The notes under the pieces were generated by a model. It saw nothing but the letters and a program-made list of their open reading frames with translations. It ran no database searches and had not been told where the DNA came from. Below are positions 8,190-18,260 of a DNA stretch of 64,000 nt, in pieces. The stretch spans positions 124,001 to 188,000 of the forward strand of contig JAFKER010000012.1 of assembly GCA_017308595.1 (NCBI GenBank), written 5' to 3'. A program made the position numbers and the translations under genes. The stretch is from Afipia sp. GTDB lineage: Bacteria; Pseudomonadota; Alphaproteobacteria; Rhizobiales; Xanthobacteraceae. The number at the start of each line of letters is the position of its first letter. Positions within the stretch are counted from its first letter, which is position 1.

Positions 8190-9071
8190 CTACTCGACAG
8201 ACGCCTTTTCCAGCCGAGCCGCAGCATCCGATATCAGGCCGAGCAGTTCGGCCGTTATCAAACCATCGGGTTTGGCGAGCTCATCCAGTATCGAAAAGTG
8301 GTGATGCCCCGGAAGCATGCGCGCCGTAAAGTCGATATTAAGGGCGTTAGCAGCCGCAACATAGTCGCGAGACTGTCTTTGCAACTCCGACAATTCGTTG
8401 CCGCCAAAAACAAGGCGCTGCAGCGGGCCGCCAGAGCGCAAGCGGCGCAGCGGGCTGAGGCGTTCAATATCGGGATGGCTTAGCTGCAGGGGATCATTCA
8501 GATAGTTCATCGAGACCGGCTCGAGGTCGAAGATTCCACTGATGGGAAGCGCTCCACGCACAGCGGGATGCTCGCAGGCCATCGCGGAAAGATGTCCGCC
8601 TGCCGACCAGCCGCCCACGAATATCCTGTCATCGTTAAAGCCGAACTGCGCAGATTGCTTTGCGAGAAATGTCAGGCACTGACTGACTTCGTCCACGATC
8701 TGCGAAAGCCGCGCCTCCGGTGCCAACGTATAGCCGATGACAACGACATCGATCCCGTGAGCGTTCGGCCCGTCCGCCAGAAAGGAGAACATCTCCCGGG
8801 AGTTTCTTACCCAGTAACCGCCGTGGATAAATACAAACAACGGAGCATTCCGCACACCTGCCGGGAAGTAATCTATTTTTGTCCGTTCCCGTGGCGCATA
8901 GGGAATGGCGAGCCTGACACCAGGCCTCACCTGCGCAGCCGCGCTGCGCGCGCGCCAATTGTCGAGCCATTTGGGACTGTCGGAGACCGCCGCGCTGTTG
9001 TTGTATGCAGCATCGAGCGCAGCCCGATCCATACTGCGATAGATTGCTGTTGTCGTTGCATTGTCGTGCAT
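8190..9071 (-). CDS. alpha/beta hydrolase (esterase, HSL/arylformamidase-like)
   Basis: A serine hydrolase of about 293 residues. From the ATG at 9071, the oxyanion-hole motif HGGYW is at residues 83-87 and the nucleophile elbow GWSAGG at 154-159 (Ser156). The catalytic acid probably follows ISGIFDLEP, and the catalytic His lies in MLPGHHHFSILDE near the C-terminus. The combination of HGGYW with an N-terminal YRSMDRAALDAAYNN is typical of kynurenine-formamidase-like and related carboxylesterases. No kynurenine genes are nearby. The start is uncertain: 9110 is also open and neither has a strong ribosome site. It probably processes a compound imported by the neighbouring MFS carrier. Confidence 0.82.
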   Translation of the reverse strand: MHDNATTTAIYRSMDRAALDAAYNNSAAVSDSPKWLDNWRARSAAAQVRPGVRLAIPYAPRERTKIDYFPAGVRNAPLFVFIHGGYWVRNSREMFSFLADGPNAHGIDVVVIGYTLAPEARLSQIVDEVSQCLTFLAKQSAQFGFNDDRIFVGGWSAGGHLSAMACEHPAVRGALPISGIFDLEPVSMNYLNDPLQLSHPDIERLSPLRRLRSGGPLQRLVFGGNELSELQRQSRDYVAAANALNIDFTARMLPGHHHFSILDELAKPDGLITAELLGLISDAAARLEKASVE

Positions 9072-9215
9072 GCTGATAATGTCCGTGACAGCTTGCCAGT
9101 ACATCGGCACAGAAGCGCGCCGAAGTCTGTATTGCTCGCGATTAACGCGGCAATTCCGGTAAAAGAATCCCCGTGACGATAGCGCTGGGCGACCGCCACG
9201 GGGATGGGGAAGTGC

Positions 9216-10517
9216 CTACTCAGGCAAGCCCTTGCCTTTGGTTTCCATTGCCCATGGCAGGATGGCCAGGCCAATCGCGAACGCGAAAGCAGTCGCGGCC
9301 ACCGGCGTTCCCAGCGTGCCGGTCTGACTGATCGTCCAGCCAAGCAGCAAGTTCACGCCGGCTCCGATAAAGCGCCCGAACGAGATCGCCCATGCGAATG
9401 CCGTGGCGCGTATCGTCGTCGGATACTGCTCGGGTATCCAAATGCTGTAGACCGCGAAGTTGCCGCCGAAGTATCCGACAAACGCCATCGCGACGATGAA
9501 AGGCACCAAAGCGTTGTCCTGGTAGAAGAGATAACCGAATGCGACAAGAATCGAGACCAGCATGCCCACGAAGAACAGCGCCGTTGCTTTTCGCCGTCCC
9601 AGCCACTCCGCAAAGAACGGCAGTGTCAGGCAGCCAACGATCGTCATGAACGAAAAGAGCATGCTCGAATAGGAAACCAGTTGCGGAATAGCCGTCCCGG
9701 TGTAACCGGCCTTGGTGGCGAGTTGTGTCAGAGCCGTCGGCGCATACACAGCACCCGCCCAAAGCCCGATGATTGAACACATCAGCAATACCGTGAGCAC
9801 CAGCGTCCGCTGGCGGAACTGGCTATTGAAGATTTCCCGCAGCGGCGAGCCCTTCTTCGCCTCAACTTCCTTCACTTCCCATTTGGCAGGCTCCTTGATC
9901 ATCAGGCGCACCGCGAGCGCGACAACAACCGGCGCGAGGCCGCACAGGAACATTGCGCGCCAGCCAAAATGCGCACCGACGGTGAAGTTAAGTGCGGAGG
10001 CGATGAAGAAGCCGACATAGTATCCGGTCTGCAGATAGCCGCCTGCCTTGGCACGCCGGTCTTCCGGCCATATTTCGGCAATGAACGTACCCGCCAGCGC
10101 CCATTCACCACCGACGCCAATGCCCGCAAAGAAGCGGAACGCTGCAAGCTGATAGACATCCTGTGCAAAGGCCGCAGCCCCGGTGAAGACCGAATAGACG
10201 ACGATCGTAAGCGCCAGCGTTCTGGCCCGGCCCCATTTGTCGCCAAGCGGCCCCCAGATAAACGCCATGCCCCACCCGATCAGGAACAGGGCGAACATCA
10301 TGGAGCCTGCGAAGGCAATATTTGCAGCCGAGGCTTCGAATCCGGACGCCGGCAGGAGCTCTCGCATCGAGGGCACGAAGACCAGCGCGAAAATGAACGA
10401 ATCGACACCGTCCATGACCCAACCAAGCCAGCACCCGAAGAAGCCGATGTAATGCTGCTTGGTAAGACGCGACCGAGGCTTTGCCGGCAAAGTGTCTATG
10501 CTTGTTGCTATTGTCAT
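9216..10517 (-). CDS. MFS transporter (sugar-acid/aromatic-acid symporter type)
   Basis: A 433-residue, roughly 12-segment major facilitator. The inter-helix 2-3 motif reads GPLGDKWGRARTL and helix 1 contains GWVMDGVDSFIFALVFVP, the pattern of the metabolite:H+ symporter branch (ShiA, PcaK, NanT-like). The second-half signature is EWLGRRKATALF. The start at 10517 sits behind a G-rich GGGGGG site; the frame remains open to 10562. It lies between an esterase and a tripartite-tricarboxylate-type binding protein on the same strand, which suggests uptake of a carboxylated aromatic or organic acid. The substrate is inferred from context only. Confidence 0.88.
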   Translation of the reverse strand: MTIATSIDTLPAKPRSRLTKQHYIGFFGCWLGWVMDGVDSFIFALVFVPSMRELLPASGFEASAANIAFAGSMMFALFLIGWGMAFIWGPLGDKWGRARTLALTIVVYSVFTGAAAFAQDVYQLAAFRFFAGIGVGGEWALAGTFIAEIWPEDRRAKAGGYLQTGYYVGFFIASALNFTVGAHFGWRAMFLCGLAPVVVALAVRLMIKEPAKWEVKEVEAKKGSPLREIFNSQFRQRTLVLTVLLMCSIIGLWAGAVYAPTALTQLATKAGYTGTAIPQLVSYSSMLFSFMTIVGCLTLPFFAEWLGRRKATALFFVGMLVSILVAFGYLFYQDNALVPFIVAMAFVGYFGGNFAVYSIWIPEQYPTTIRATAFAWAISFGRFIGAGVNLLLGWTISQTGTLGTPVAATAFAFAIGLAILPWAMETKGKGLPE

Positions 10518-10741
10518 TATCCCCCCCTCGCGTCCATGCTCGAAGCTCAGGGCGAGCCGCATATGACGACGCGGGAGACGTTAGCGAGGCGCCTTGGCCG
10601 GTTGCAAATTAGAAGTACTAATCTGCGGTATTAGCGACATGGCCTGTCACGGTGCGACTCACACCTGCGTCGCACTCCAGGAGCCGGCAGCGCGCCCTGC
10701 TAAGGCGCGCTAAAGGAGACATTCGTAATGTCTCCCTCCCT

Positions 10742-11731
10742 TCAGACCGGCTCCAGTCCCAGCGATTTTGCGCTGTCCATCCAAACCGGCAATTCACGCT
10801 GATACAACGCATTGGTCTCCTTGAACCCCAACGCCGGTTCCAGGACGAATGTCGCAAGAACTTCCTTCACTCTCGGATCGTTATTGGCTGCGACGCAGAG
10901 TTCCGCCAGCCGATCAACGATCGGCTGCGGCGTGGCCTTCGGCAGTGCCCAGCCGGTGAAGCCGCTGACGGTGAAGAACTTCGATGTCGCACCTTGCTCG
11001 GGCAAGGTCTTGACGTTCGCAAGTGCATCGACCTTTTTCGAATGCACCGCGAATGCAACGCCCCGATTGCTTTGCAGGACCGGCTGCGCCGCTGTGTAGC
11101 TGCCCATGGCGACATCCAGCGTGCCTTCCATCAGCCCGGTCCACATCGGCGCTTCTCCGCGATAATGAACCGGTTCGATGTTGAGGCCGTACTGCTTGTT
11201 GAGCTCGTTGATGGTCATGTGCGGGGCCGAGCCCGCGCTATACGTTCCAAAATTCACCTTGCCGTTCTTTCGCGCAAAAGCGACGAACTCATCCAGCGTT
11301 GTCACCCCGGATTTCGGGCTTGCGACCAGCGGCAATCCGGCACCCGGAATAATGCTGACCAGCGTCAGATCCTTGTCCATGTCGTAACCGGGATTCTTCA
11401 TCATCGCCCGGTTCATCACATAGGTGGTGGAGATGGAGCAGAGGATGGTGTGACCGTCAGGCGCGGCGCGCGCGACTTCACCGGCGCCGATGGAACCTGA
11501 GGCGCCCGCCTTGTTCTCGACAACGACGGTTTGTCCCACCTGCTTGCCGATGAACTCGCCGAACGCGCGCGCCAGCAGGTCGGTTTGTCCGCCGGCGGGA
11601 TAGCTGCAGACCATCCGGATCTGCCGCGAGGGCCAGGCCCCTTGAGCCGTGCCCGCGCGGGAGAGGAAGGGCATTGCGACCACGGCGGAGCCGGATGCGA
11701 TGAAATGGCGGCGATTGATTTTGGCTATCAT
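10742..11731 (-). CDS. Bug/TctC-family periplasmic binding protein
   Basis: A 329-residue extracytoplasmic solute receptor of the tripartite tricarboxylate transporter (Bug) family. A twin-arginine-like leader (INRRHFIASGSAVVAMPFLS) is followed by the family start WPSRQIRMVCSYPAGGQTD, VVENKAGASGSIGAGEVARA and PDGHTILCS. The start at 11731 is fixed by an AGGAGG site. No membrane subunits (TctA/TctB) are in the window, so this is an orphan receptor. Such receptors may serve a distant transporter or act as sensors. It is the most upstream member of the minus-strand catabolic group, so its promoter probably lies in 11732-12019. Confidence 0.9.
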   Translation of the reverse strand: MIAKINRRHFIASGSAVVAMPFLSRAGTAQGAWPSRQIRMVCSYPAGGQTDLLARAFGEFIGKQVGQTVVVENKAGASGSIGAGEVARAAPDGHTILCSISTTYVMNRAMMKNPGYDMDKDLTLVSIIPGAGLPLVASPKSGVTTLDEFVAFARKNGKVNFGTYSAGSAPHMTINELNKQYGLNIEPVHYRGEAPMWTGLMEGTLDVAMGSYTAAQPVLQSNRGVAFAVHSKKVDALANVKTLPEQGATSKFFTVSGFTGWALPKATPQPIVDRLAELCVAANNDPRVKEVLATFVLEPALGFKETNALYQRELPVWMDSAKSLGLEPV

Positions 11732-12019
11732 GGCTTCCTCCTTGATTTTCCTGGAAGGGTATCTGATCGCTACCGCTCCGCCATGGGCACCGGGCGGGAC
11801 AGATTGGCGCATTGCCAGCCACAGGCGAATGCGCCGTCTTTCTTCAAGGACATGAGAGTCAAAGGACCGGCCAGCGAAATTCGCTTTCACTGCAAAAGCC
11901 TTCAAAACAACTATATTATCGGCCAGTCTGAACAAGTTGCAGCCCTGCACAGGCGGGTTCCGGCGTGCCGTGCCTGAATATGCGGTACGTGCTGGTTGAA
12001 TTCGCAAGCGCGGAGACTT

Positions 12020-14074
12020 ATGCGTGGCGCCATGACAGCTCTCGCCGCACCCCTCGCTCAAACCGCAAAGCCCTTGATGTCCACGGCTCCTGTCCGGATG
12101 CCAGCCGGCAAGGCCGCGCCGTTCCTGCCCATGAGCCGCGCCGAGATGACGGCGCTCGGGTGGGATGCGTGCGACATCGTGCTGGTGACAGGCGACGCTT
12201 ATGTCGACCATCCGAGCTTCGGCATGGCGATCATCGGGCGTCTGCTCGAAGCCCAGGGCTTCAGGGTCGGCATCATCTCACAGCCCGATTGGCATTCGGC
12301 CGAGCCATTCACGGCCCTGGGCAAGCCAAAGCTGTTCTTCGGGGTCACCGGCGGCAACATGGACTCGATGGTCAACCGCTATACGGCGGACCGGAGATTG
12401 CGCCACGACGATGCCTACACACCCGGCGGCGAAGGCGGCAAGCGGCCCGACCGCTGCACCATCGTTTATGCCCAGCGCTGCCGCGAAGCCTTCAAGGACG
12501 TGCCGATCGTTCTCGGCGGCATCGAGGCTTCGCTGCGCCGGATCGCGCATTTCGATTACTGGTCCGAGAAAGTGCGCCGCTCGATCCTGGCGGACGCGAA
12601 AGCGGATCTGCTGCTCTATGGCAACGCCGAGCGGGCCGTTGTCGAAGTCGCGCATCGGCTCGCGGCAGGTGATGCGCCGCGCGATCTCGATGATGTTCGC
12701 GGCGTCGCGCTGTTTCGCCGCGTGCCGGACAACTACACCGAACTGCACGCCGACGATCTCGATTCCGCCGATGAAGGCGCGAGCCGCCAGTCCGGAGCGA
12801 CGGTGATCCGGCTGCCGTCCTGCGAGCAGGTCGAGCAGGATAAAGAGGCCTATGCGCGCGCCTCGCGCGTACTTCATCGCGAGGCCAATCCCGGCAACGC
12901 ACGCGCGCTTGTGCAGCGTCATGGCGACCGCGATCTCTGGCTCAATCCGCCGCCGATCCCGCTGACATCAGACGAAATGGATTCCGTCTACGACCTGCCT
13001 TACGCCCGCGCGCCGCATCCGTCGTACGGCGATGCCAAGATTCCCGCATGGGACATGATCAAGTTCTCAGTGACGATCATGCGCGGCTGCTTCGGTGGCT
13101 GCACCTTCTGCTCCATTACCGAGCACGAAGGCCGCATCATCCAGAACCGTTCCGAGCGCTCGATCCTGCAGGAGATCGAACTGATCCGCGACAAGACGCC
13201 GGGCTTCACCGGCGTGATTTCCGATATCGGCGGCCCGACCGCCAACATGTACAGGATGGCGTGCAAGGACCCGAAGGTGGAAGCTGCCTGCCGTCTGCCC
13301 TCCTGCGTTTTCCCCGACATCTGCCCGAACCTGAACACCTCGCATGACGAGTTGATCAGCTTGTATCGCAAGGTGCGCGAGACCAAGGGCATCAAGAAGG
13401 TGATGGTCGCCTCCGGCGTGCGCTATGATCTTGCGGTGAAAAGTCCTGAATACGTCAAGGAACTCGTCACGCATCATGTCGGCGGCTATCTCAAGATCGC
13501 GCCCGAGCACACCGAGCGCGGCCCGCTCGACAAGATGATGAAGCCCGGCATCGGCACTTACGATCGCTTCAAGGAGATGTTCGAGGCTGCGGCGAAACAG
13601 GCCGGGAAGAAATACTACCTGATCCCGTATTTCATCGCTGCGCATCCCGGCACGACCGACAAGGACATGATGAACCTTGCGCTGTGGCTGAAGAGGAACC
13701 GCTATCGCGCCGATCAGGTGCAGACCTTCCTGCCTTCCCCGATGGCCACCGCCACCGCGATGTATCACACCGGCGTCAATCCGCTGCGCGGTGTGCGGCA
13801 CGGGGCCAGCGAAAAGGTCGAGGCGATCAAGGGTCTGCGGCAGCGACGTCTGCACAAGGCGTTTCTGCGCTATCACGATCCGGACAACTGGCCGCTGCTG
13901 CGCGAAGCGCTGAAGGAGATGGGCCGTGCCGACCTGATCGGCTCGCGCCCCGACCAGCTTGTCCCGGCACATCAACCGCCCGGGACCGGCAAGGCGGCAG
14001 GCACACGCCGTCCGGTTCGCAGTGGCGGCAAGATGCAGCGCTTCACCACAAAGGGCGTGCCGTTCAGAAAATAG
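12020..14074 (+). CDS. YgiQ family radical SAM protein
   Basis: A 684-residue UPF0313/YgiQ protein. The N-terminal vitamin-B12-binding-like domain begins [20 protein letters not shown]. The radical SAM core carries the cluster-binding triplet [16 protein letters not shown] (CxxxCxxC, about residues 360-370), followed by [15 protein letters not shown]. The tail is basic and low in complexity, as usual in this family. The biochemical role of YgiQ proteins is unknown. The start at 12020 follows a CGGAG site; the frame could extend to TTG at 11996. It is monocistronic, with no clear functional tie to its neighbours. Confidence 0.92.
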   Translation: MRGAMTALAAPLAQTAKPLMSTAPVRMPAGKAAPFLPMSRAEMTALGWDACDIVLVTGDAYVDHPSFGMAIIGRLLEAQGFRVGIISQPDWHSAEPFTALGKPKLFFGVTGGNMDSMVNRYTADRRLRHDDAYTPGGEGGKRPDRCTIVYAQRCREAFKDVPIVLGGIEASLRRIAHFDYWSEKVRRSILADAKADLLLYGNAERAVVEVAHRLAAGDAPRDLDDVRGVALFRRVPDNYTELHADDLDSADEGASRQSGATVIRLPSCEQVEQDKEAYARASRVLHREANPGNARALVQRHGDRDLWLNPPPIPLTSDEMDSVYDLPYARAPHPSYGDAKIPAWDMIKFSVTIMRGCFGGCTFCSITEHEGRIIQNRSERSILQEIELIRDKTPGFTGVISDIGGPTANMYRMACKDPKVEAACRLPSCVFPDICPNLNTSHDELISLYRKVRETKGIKKVMVASGVRYDLAVKSPEYVKELVTHHVGGYLKIAPEHTERGPLDKMMKPGIGTYDRFKEMFEAAAKQAGKKYYLIPYFIAAHPGTTDKDMMNLALWLKRNRYRADQVQTFLPSPMATATAMYHTGVNPLRGVRHGASEKVEAIKGLRQRRLHKAFLRYHDPDNWPLLREALKEMGRADLIGSRPDQLVPAHQPPGTGKAAGTRRPVRSGGKMQRFTTKGVPFRK

Positions 14075-14130
14075 GCGAACGGAGCGGAGTGAAGCCCACC
14101 TCGTCCGCCAATGTCTCAGTCAGGCATCAA

Positions 14131-15294
14131 TTAATCGAGAATGCTCTTGTAGTTGTCGGAGAAAACATCGCGGCCAATGATGAGCCGCATCACTTCGGAG
14201 CTTCCTGCCAGAATCCGGTTGACGCGCGCATCGGTGAACATCCGGCTGATCGGATATTCATCCATAAAGCCAGCACCGCCATGTAGCTGCACGCCGAGAT
14301 CGAGCATCTTCCACTCGACTTCCGACGACATCATCTTGGCTTTCGCACCCATGTTGCTGGTCAAGCGACCCTCATTGTGTTCGGCGACGCAGTGATCGAC
14401 ATAGACCTGCACGAGATCGATCTCGGCATCCATCTCGGCCATGCGGAACTGGGTGTTCTGCTGCTCGGCGAGCGGTTTTCCGAACAGCTTGCGCTCCATC
14501 ACATAGCTGCGTGTGATGTCGAACGCCTTGCGGGCGTTGGCGATCGAGCCTACGGCGGAAATGAGCCGCTCCTCGGCGAGGCCTTCCATCAGATAATAGA
14601 AGCCCTTGCCTGCCTCCCCCAGCACGTTGGCTTTGGGAACCTTCACATCATTGAAGAACAGTTCGGCAGTGTCCTGCGCCGGCATACCCATCTTCTTGAG
14701 ATTGCGGCCGCGCTCAAAACCTTCCATGCCGCGCTCGACAATCAGCAGCACCATGGCGTGCTTCTTCTCCGCGCCCGCGACTTTCGCGGCGACGATCACC
14801 ACGTCCGAATTGATGCCGTTGGAGATGTAGGTCTTCGAGCCCTTGAGCAGGAAATGGTCGCCCTTGTCTTCGGCCGTCGTGCGCATACCGGCGAGATCGG
14901 AGCCGGCACCCGGTTCAGTCATAGCGATCGCCAGGATGGTGTCGCCGCTGACACATTTCGGCAGGAAGCGTTCCCGCTGCTCTTCGGTGCCGAAGCGCTT
15001 GAAATAAGTGCCGACCAGGCGGCTATGCAGCGTGTTGAACCACCCCTTGCAGCCCGCGCGCCCGGTCTCTTCGATGATGATCTGCTCATAGCGGAAATCG
15101 CTGTCGCCCATGCCGCCGTATTTCGCCTCCGGCCAGATCATCAGGAAGCCGAGATCACCCGCTTTCTTGAACGCGCTGCGGTCGACAATGCCAGCCTCAC
15201 GCCACTCTTCCATGTGAGGCGCGATCTCGCTGTTGATGAATTTTCTGTAGGCGTCGCGGAAAATGACCTGATCTTCGGTAAAGCTGCGCATCAT
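14131..15294 (-). CDS. acyl-CoA dehydrogenase (long-chain/LCAD-like)
   Basis: A 387-residue FAD enzyme. It has the flavin motif ILAIAMTEPGAGSDLAGMRT, the helix KIYISN-type segment KTYISNGINSDVVIV and the C-terminal LHGGAGFMDEYPISRMFTD. The position that holds the catalytic Glu in medium-chain enzymes (YEGT) is LAGS here. The base is therefore probably the Glu in GLAEERLIS, as in long-chain and isovaleryl enzymes. It is the last gene of a minus-strand operon after thiolase, SDR and enoyl-CoA hydratase, and supplies the first step of beta-oxidation. The gap to the hydratase gene is 106 bases. Confidence 0.92.
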   Translation of the reverse strand: MMRSFTEDQVIFRDAYRKFINSEIAPHMEEWREAGIVDRSAFKKAGDLGFLMIWPEAKYGGMGDSDFRYEQIIIEETGRAGCKGWFNTLHSRLVGTYFKRFGTEEQRERFLPKCVSGDTILAIAMTEPGAGSDLAGMRTTAEDKGDHFLLKGSKTYISNGINSDVVIVAAKVAGAEKKHAMVLLIVERGMEGFERGRNLKKMGMPAQDTAELFFNDVKVPKANVLGEAGKGFYYLMEGLAEERLISAVGSIANARKAFDITRSYVMERKLFGKPLAEQQNTQFRMAEMDAEIDLVQVYVDHCVAEHNEGRLTSNMGAKAKMMSSEVEWKMLDLGVQLHGGAGFMDEYPISRMFTDARVNRILAGSSEVMRLIIGRDVFSDNYKSILD

Positions 15295-15400
15295 TCACCC
15301 AATAATGTCTCAAACGGCACGGATACCGGTAAACTTGCGGAGAGACGCGCCGGTTCCGATTCCATCAAAACCGGCGCGTTGTTCGTGAAACAGCCGATGC

Positions 15401-16174
15401 TTACTTGCCCTTCCAGTTCGGCGCGCGCTTTTCCGCGAAGGCAGCCGCGCCCTCGCGTGCATCCTCGGATGTGAAGACGCGGGCAACGATCTCCTGCTGC
15501 TTCTTCCACATCTGGTCGTCCGGCCAGAGCCGGGACTCGACGATCACCTGCTTGGAGGCCTTCACGGCAAGAGGCCCGTTGGCGCCGACAGCGGCGGCAA
15601 GCTCAAGTGCGGCATCGATCGCAGGACCGTCGGTCACGCGGTTGATGATACCGAGCTGATAGGCACGGTCCGCACCAAAAAACTCACCGGTCAATGCGAA
15701 TTCCATCGCCACACGGAACGGCATCTGGCGTGGCATGCGCATCAAGCCGCCACCCGCAGCGGCGAGCCCGCGCTTTGCTTCGGGAATGCCGAACTTGGCA
15801 TTGCGGTTGGCGACAATCATGTCGCAGGCCAGAGCGATTTCCATACCGCCTGCGAGCGCAAAGCCATCGACAGCAGCGATCAGCGGCTTCTTCGGTGGCG
15901 CTTCGGTGAGACCAGCGAAGCCGCGTCCCGGAATCGTCGGCCGCTCGCCTTTCAGAAAGCCCTTGAGATCCATGCCGGAGCAGAACGTTCCGCCAGCACC
16001 GGTTATGATACCGACAGTCAGGGCATCATCGGAATCGAGACGATCCATCGCGGCCGCGACGCCCTGCGCAAGAGCAAGGTTGGCCGCGTTCTTCGCTTCC
16101 GGCCGGTTCAGGGTGACGATCAGCACAGGTCCGCGAACTTCCGTCAGGACAGGCGCATTGGTTTCTTCAGACAT
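15401..16174 (-). CDS. enoyl-CoA hydratase/isomerase (crotonase family)
   Basis: A 257-residue crotonase-fold enzyme that hydrates 2-enoyl-CoA in beta-oxidation. The family features are VLIVTLNRPEAKNAAN at the start and the oxyanion-hole pieces GGTFCSGMDLKGF (about residues 60-72) and AVDGFALAGGMEIALACDMI (about 104-123). FGIPEAKRGLAAAGGGL supplies the Glu at the usual catalytic region. It sits between the SDR and acyl-CoA dehydrogenase genes on the same strand, in an order consistent with one degradative transcript. Chain-length preference is not visible. Confidence 0.92.
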   Translation of the reverse strand: MSEETNAPVLTEVRGPVLIVTLNRPEAKNAANLALAQGVAAAMDRLDSDDALTVGIITGAGGTFCSGMDLKGFLKGERPTIPGRGFAGLTEAPPKKPLIAAVDGFALAGGMEIALACDMIVANRNAKFGIPEAKRGLAAAGGGLMRMPRQMPFRVAMEFALTGEFFGADRAYQLGIINRVTDGPAIDAALELAAAVGANGPLAVKASKQVIVESRLWPDDQMWKKQQEIVARVFTSEDAREGAAAFAEKRAPNWKGK

Positions 16175-16209
16175 CTATTTTTACTCCCGATTATTTATTT
16201 TGAATCAGA

Positions 16210-16995
16210 TCAGCGGGGCGCCATGCGAATGGCACCGTCCAGACGCACGTCTTCGCCGTTGAAATAACCGTTCTCGATCATCGTGAGAGCGAGATGCGCG
16301 TACTCATCGGCGCGGCCAAGCCGCTTCGGGAACGGCACAGACGCACGCAACCCGGCTTTCACGTTCTCCGGCGCACGCGCCAACAGCGGCGTATCGAATA
16401 TGCCGGGCAGGATGGTGTTCACCCGGATGCCCTCACCCATCAGATCGCGCGCGATGGGAAGAGTCATGCCGACGACACCGGCTTTTGACGCCGTATAAGC
16501 AACCTGCCCGATCTGACCGTCTTCGGCGGCAACGGAGGCGGTGTTCACAATCGCGCCGCGATCGCCGTCGTCCTGCGCCGGCAGGGTCAGCATCCCTGCC
16601 GCAGACTTGGTGATGCAGCGGAACGTCCCGATCAGATTGACCTCGATGATCCGGTTGAAATTATCCAGCGGATATTCCTTGATCGAACCGTCTTCCTTCG
16701 AACGGCTGGCGGTCTTGCTGGCGCCGCCACCGACGCCTGCACAGTTCACAAGGACGCGCTCCTGCCCGTGAGCCGCGCGCGCCTTGGCGAAGCCAGCCAC
16801 GACAGACTCTTCATTTGCAACATTGACCTCGCAATAGACGCCGCCGATTTCCTTGGCCACCGCCTCGCCGAGTTCGCTATTGAGATCGAACAGTGCGACT
16901 TTCACGCCTTTGGCAGCAAGCGCGCGGGCCGTCGCAGCGCCAAGACCTGACGCACCGCCGGTGACAACAGCGGCGACTGATTTATCGAGTTTCAT
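16210..16995 (-). CDS. SDR family 3-hydroxyacyl-CoA dehydrogenase (HSD10-like)
   Basis: A 261-residue short-chain dehydrogenase predicted to oxidise 3-hydroxyacyl-CoA with NAD+. The cofactor motif is VVTGGASGLGAATARALA (about residues 10-27). The NAG equivalent is VNCAGVGGG, the catalytic Ser is in VNTASVAAEDGQ and the YxxxK is in QVAYTASKAGVVG. The insertion before the catalytic Ser (LPAQDDGDRGAIVN) resembles type-2 3-hydroxyacyl-CoA dehydrogenases (HSD17B10). It lies 17 bases downstream of the thiolase gene, so the two are almost certainly cotranscribed. Confidence 0.9.
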   Translation of the reverse strand: MKLDKSVAAVVTGGASGLGAATARALAAKGVKVALFDLNSELGEAVAKEIGGVYCEVNVANEESVVAGFAKARAAHGQERVLVNCAGVGGGASKTASRSKEDGSIKEYPLDNFNRIIEVNLIGTFRCITKSAAGMLTLPAQDDGDRGAIVNTASVAAEDGQIGQVAYTASKAGVVGMTLPIARDLMGEGIRVNTILPGIFDTPLLARAPENVKAGLRASVPFPKRLGRADEYAHLALTMIENGYFNGEDVRLDGAIRMAPR

Positions 16996-17012
16996 TGCCT
17001 ATCCTTTCGAGA

Positions 17013-18260
17013 TCAAAGACGTTCGATGATGATCGCGGGCGCCATGCCGCCTGCGGCGCACATGGTGACAAGGCCGTACCGCCCGCCGCTGCGCTCAAGT
17101 TCATCCAGCGCGGTGCCGATCAGGATCGATCCGGTCGCGCCGATCGGATGGCCGAGTGCGATCGAGCCGCCATTGATGTTGACCTTCTCGCGGTCGAGAT
17201 CGAGATCGCGGATGAATTTCTCGGCGACCACCGCAAACGCCTCGTTGATCTCCCAGACATCGATGTCCTCTTTCTTCAACCCGGCCTTGGCCAGAACCTT
17301 CTTTGCTGCCGGGACAGGTGCGTTGAGCATCAGCGTGGGGTCGTCACCCTGATTGGCATAGGCGACAATGCGCGCGCGCGGCTTGAGGCCGTGCTTGTCG
17401 GCATAGTCCTTCGACGTGATGAGCACTGCTGCAGCCCCATCGACTACGCCCGAGCTGTTGCCGGCATGATGCACGCCCTTCCATTCCAGGTTCGGATAAC
17501 GGCGCTGGATCTGTTTCTTGAACGTGGTGCCGTTAATCTCGAAATCGGCGAGCTGTTCGAAGCTCGGCTTCAACGAAGCAAGACCTTCGGCCGTGGTTTC
17601 CGGACGCGGAAATTCCTCGCGGTCGAGCGCAACGCTGCCGTCCGCGTTCAACACAGGCACCACCGACTTGGCGAAGCGCCCCTCATCGATGGCCTTCTTG
17701 GCGCGCTGCTGGCTGACCAGCGCCAGCGCATCCACCGCCTCGCGGCTGATGCCTTCGATGGTGGCGATAGCGTCGCCGCAGACACCCTGATGCGACTGCG
17801 GATGAACAGCGTCGAGCTGCTCGTTGCCCGAACCCATCAGGCGCGGAGCCATTTTCGCATTGGCGCGCTCGGCGGCGAGGATCTGCTGATAGCTCATCAT
17901 CTCGGTGCCGCCGGCGATGACGCAATCTTCCATGCCAGACATCACCGAGGCCGCAGCGAGATTGACCGACGTGATCCCGCCGCCGCAGAAGCGGTCGAGC
18001 GTGGTGCCGCTGGCCGTGATGTCATAACCCGCTGCAAGCGCGGACATGCGCCCGAGATCGCCGCCTTGTTTGCCTTCCTGGGTCGACGTCGACCAGATGA
18101 TGTCATCGACGGTCGCGGTGTCGAGCTTGTTGCGATCCTTGATCGCCTTCAACACGGTCGCCGCCAGTTGCTGCGGATGCAGGTGCGAGAGCGCGCCCTT
18201 GCCCGGTTTGCCAACGCCGCGCGGCGTGCGAACTGCGTCGATGATATATGCGTCAGACAT
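17013..18260 (-). CDS. acetyl-CoA C-acyltransferase (thiolase)
   Basis: A 415-residue thiolase catalysing the last step of beta-oxidation. The nucleophilic Cys is in LDRFCGGGITSVNLAAASVM. The C-terminal catalytic motifs are NINGGSIALGHPIGATGS (His) and GLVTMCAAGGMAPAIIIERL (second Cys). The start at 18260 follows AAGGGAAA; the open frame extends to 18338 without homology. It is the first gene of the 14131-18260 beta-oxidation operon. Repeated TTAATTA words about 170 bases upstream are candidate control sites. Confidence 0.93.
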   Translation of the reverse strand: MSDAYIIDAVRTPRGVGKPGKGALSHLHPQQLAATVLKAIKDRNKLDTATVDDIIWSTSTQEGKQGGDLGRMSALAAGYDITASGTTLDRFCGGGITSVNLAAASVMSGMEDCVIAGGTEMMSYQQILAAERANAKMAPRLMGSGNEQLDAVHPQSHQGVCGDAIATIEGISREAVDALALVSQQRAKKAIDEGRFAKSVVPVLNADGSVALDREEFPRPETTAEGLASLKPSFEQLADFEINGTTFKKQIQRRYPNLEWKGVHHAGNSSGVVDGAAAVLITSKDYADKHGLKPRARIVAYANQGDDPTLMLNAPVPAAKKVLAKAGLKKEDIDVWEINEAFAVVAEKFIRDLDLDREKVNINGGSIALGHPIGATGSILIGTALDELERSGGRYGLVTMCAAGGMAPAIIIERL

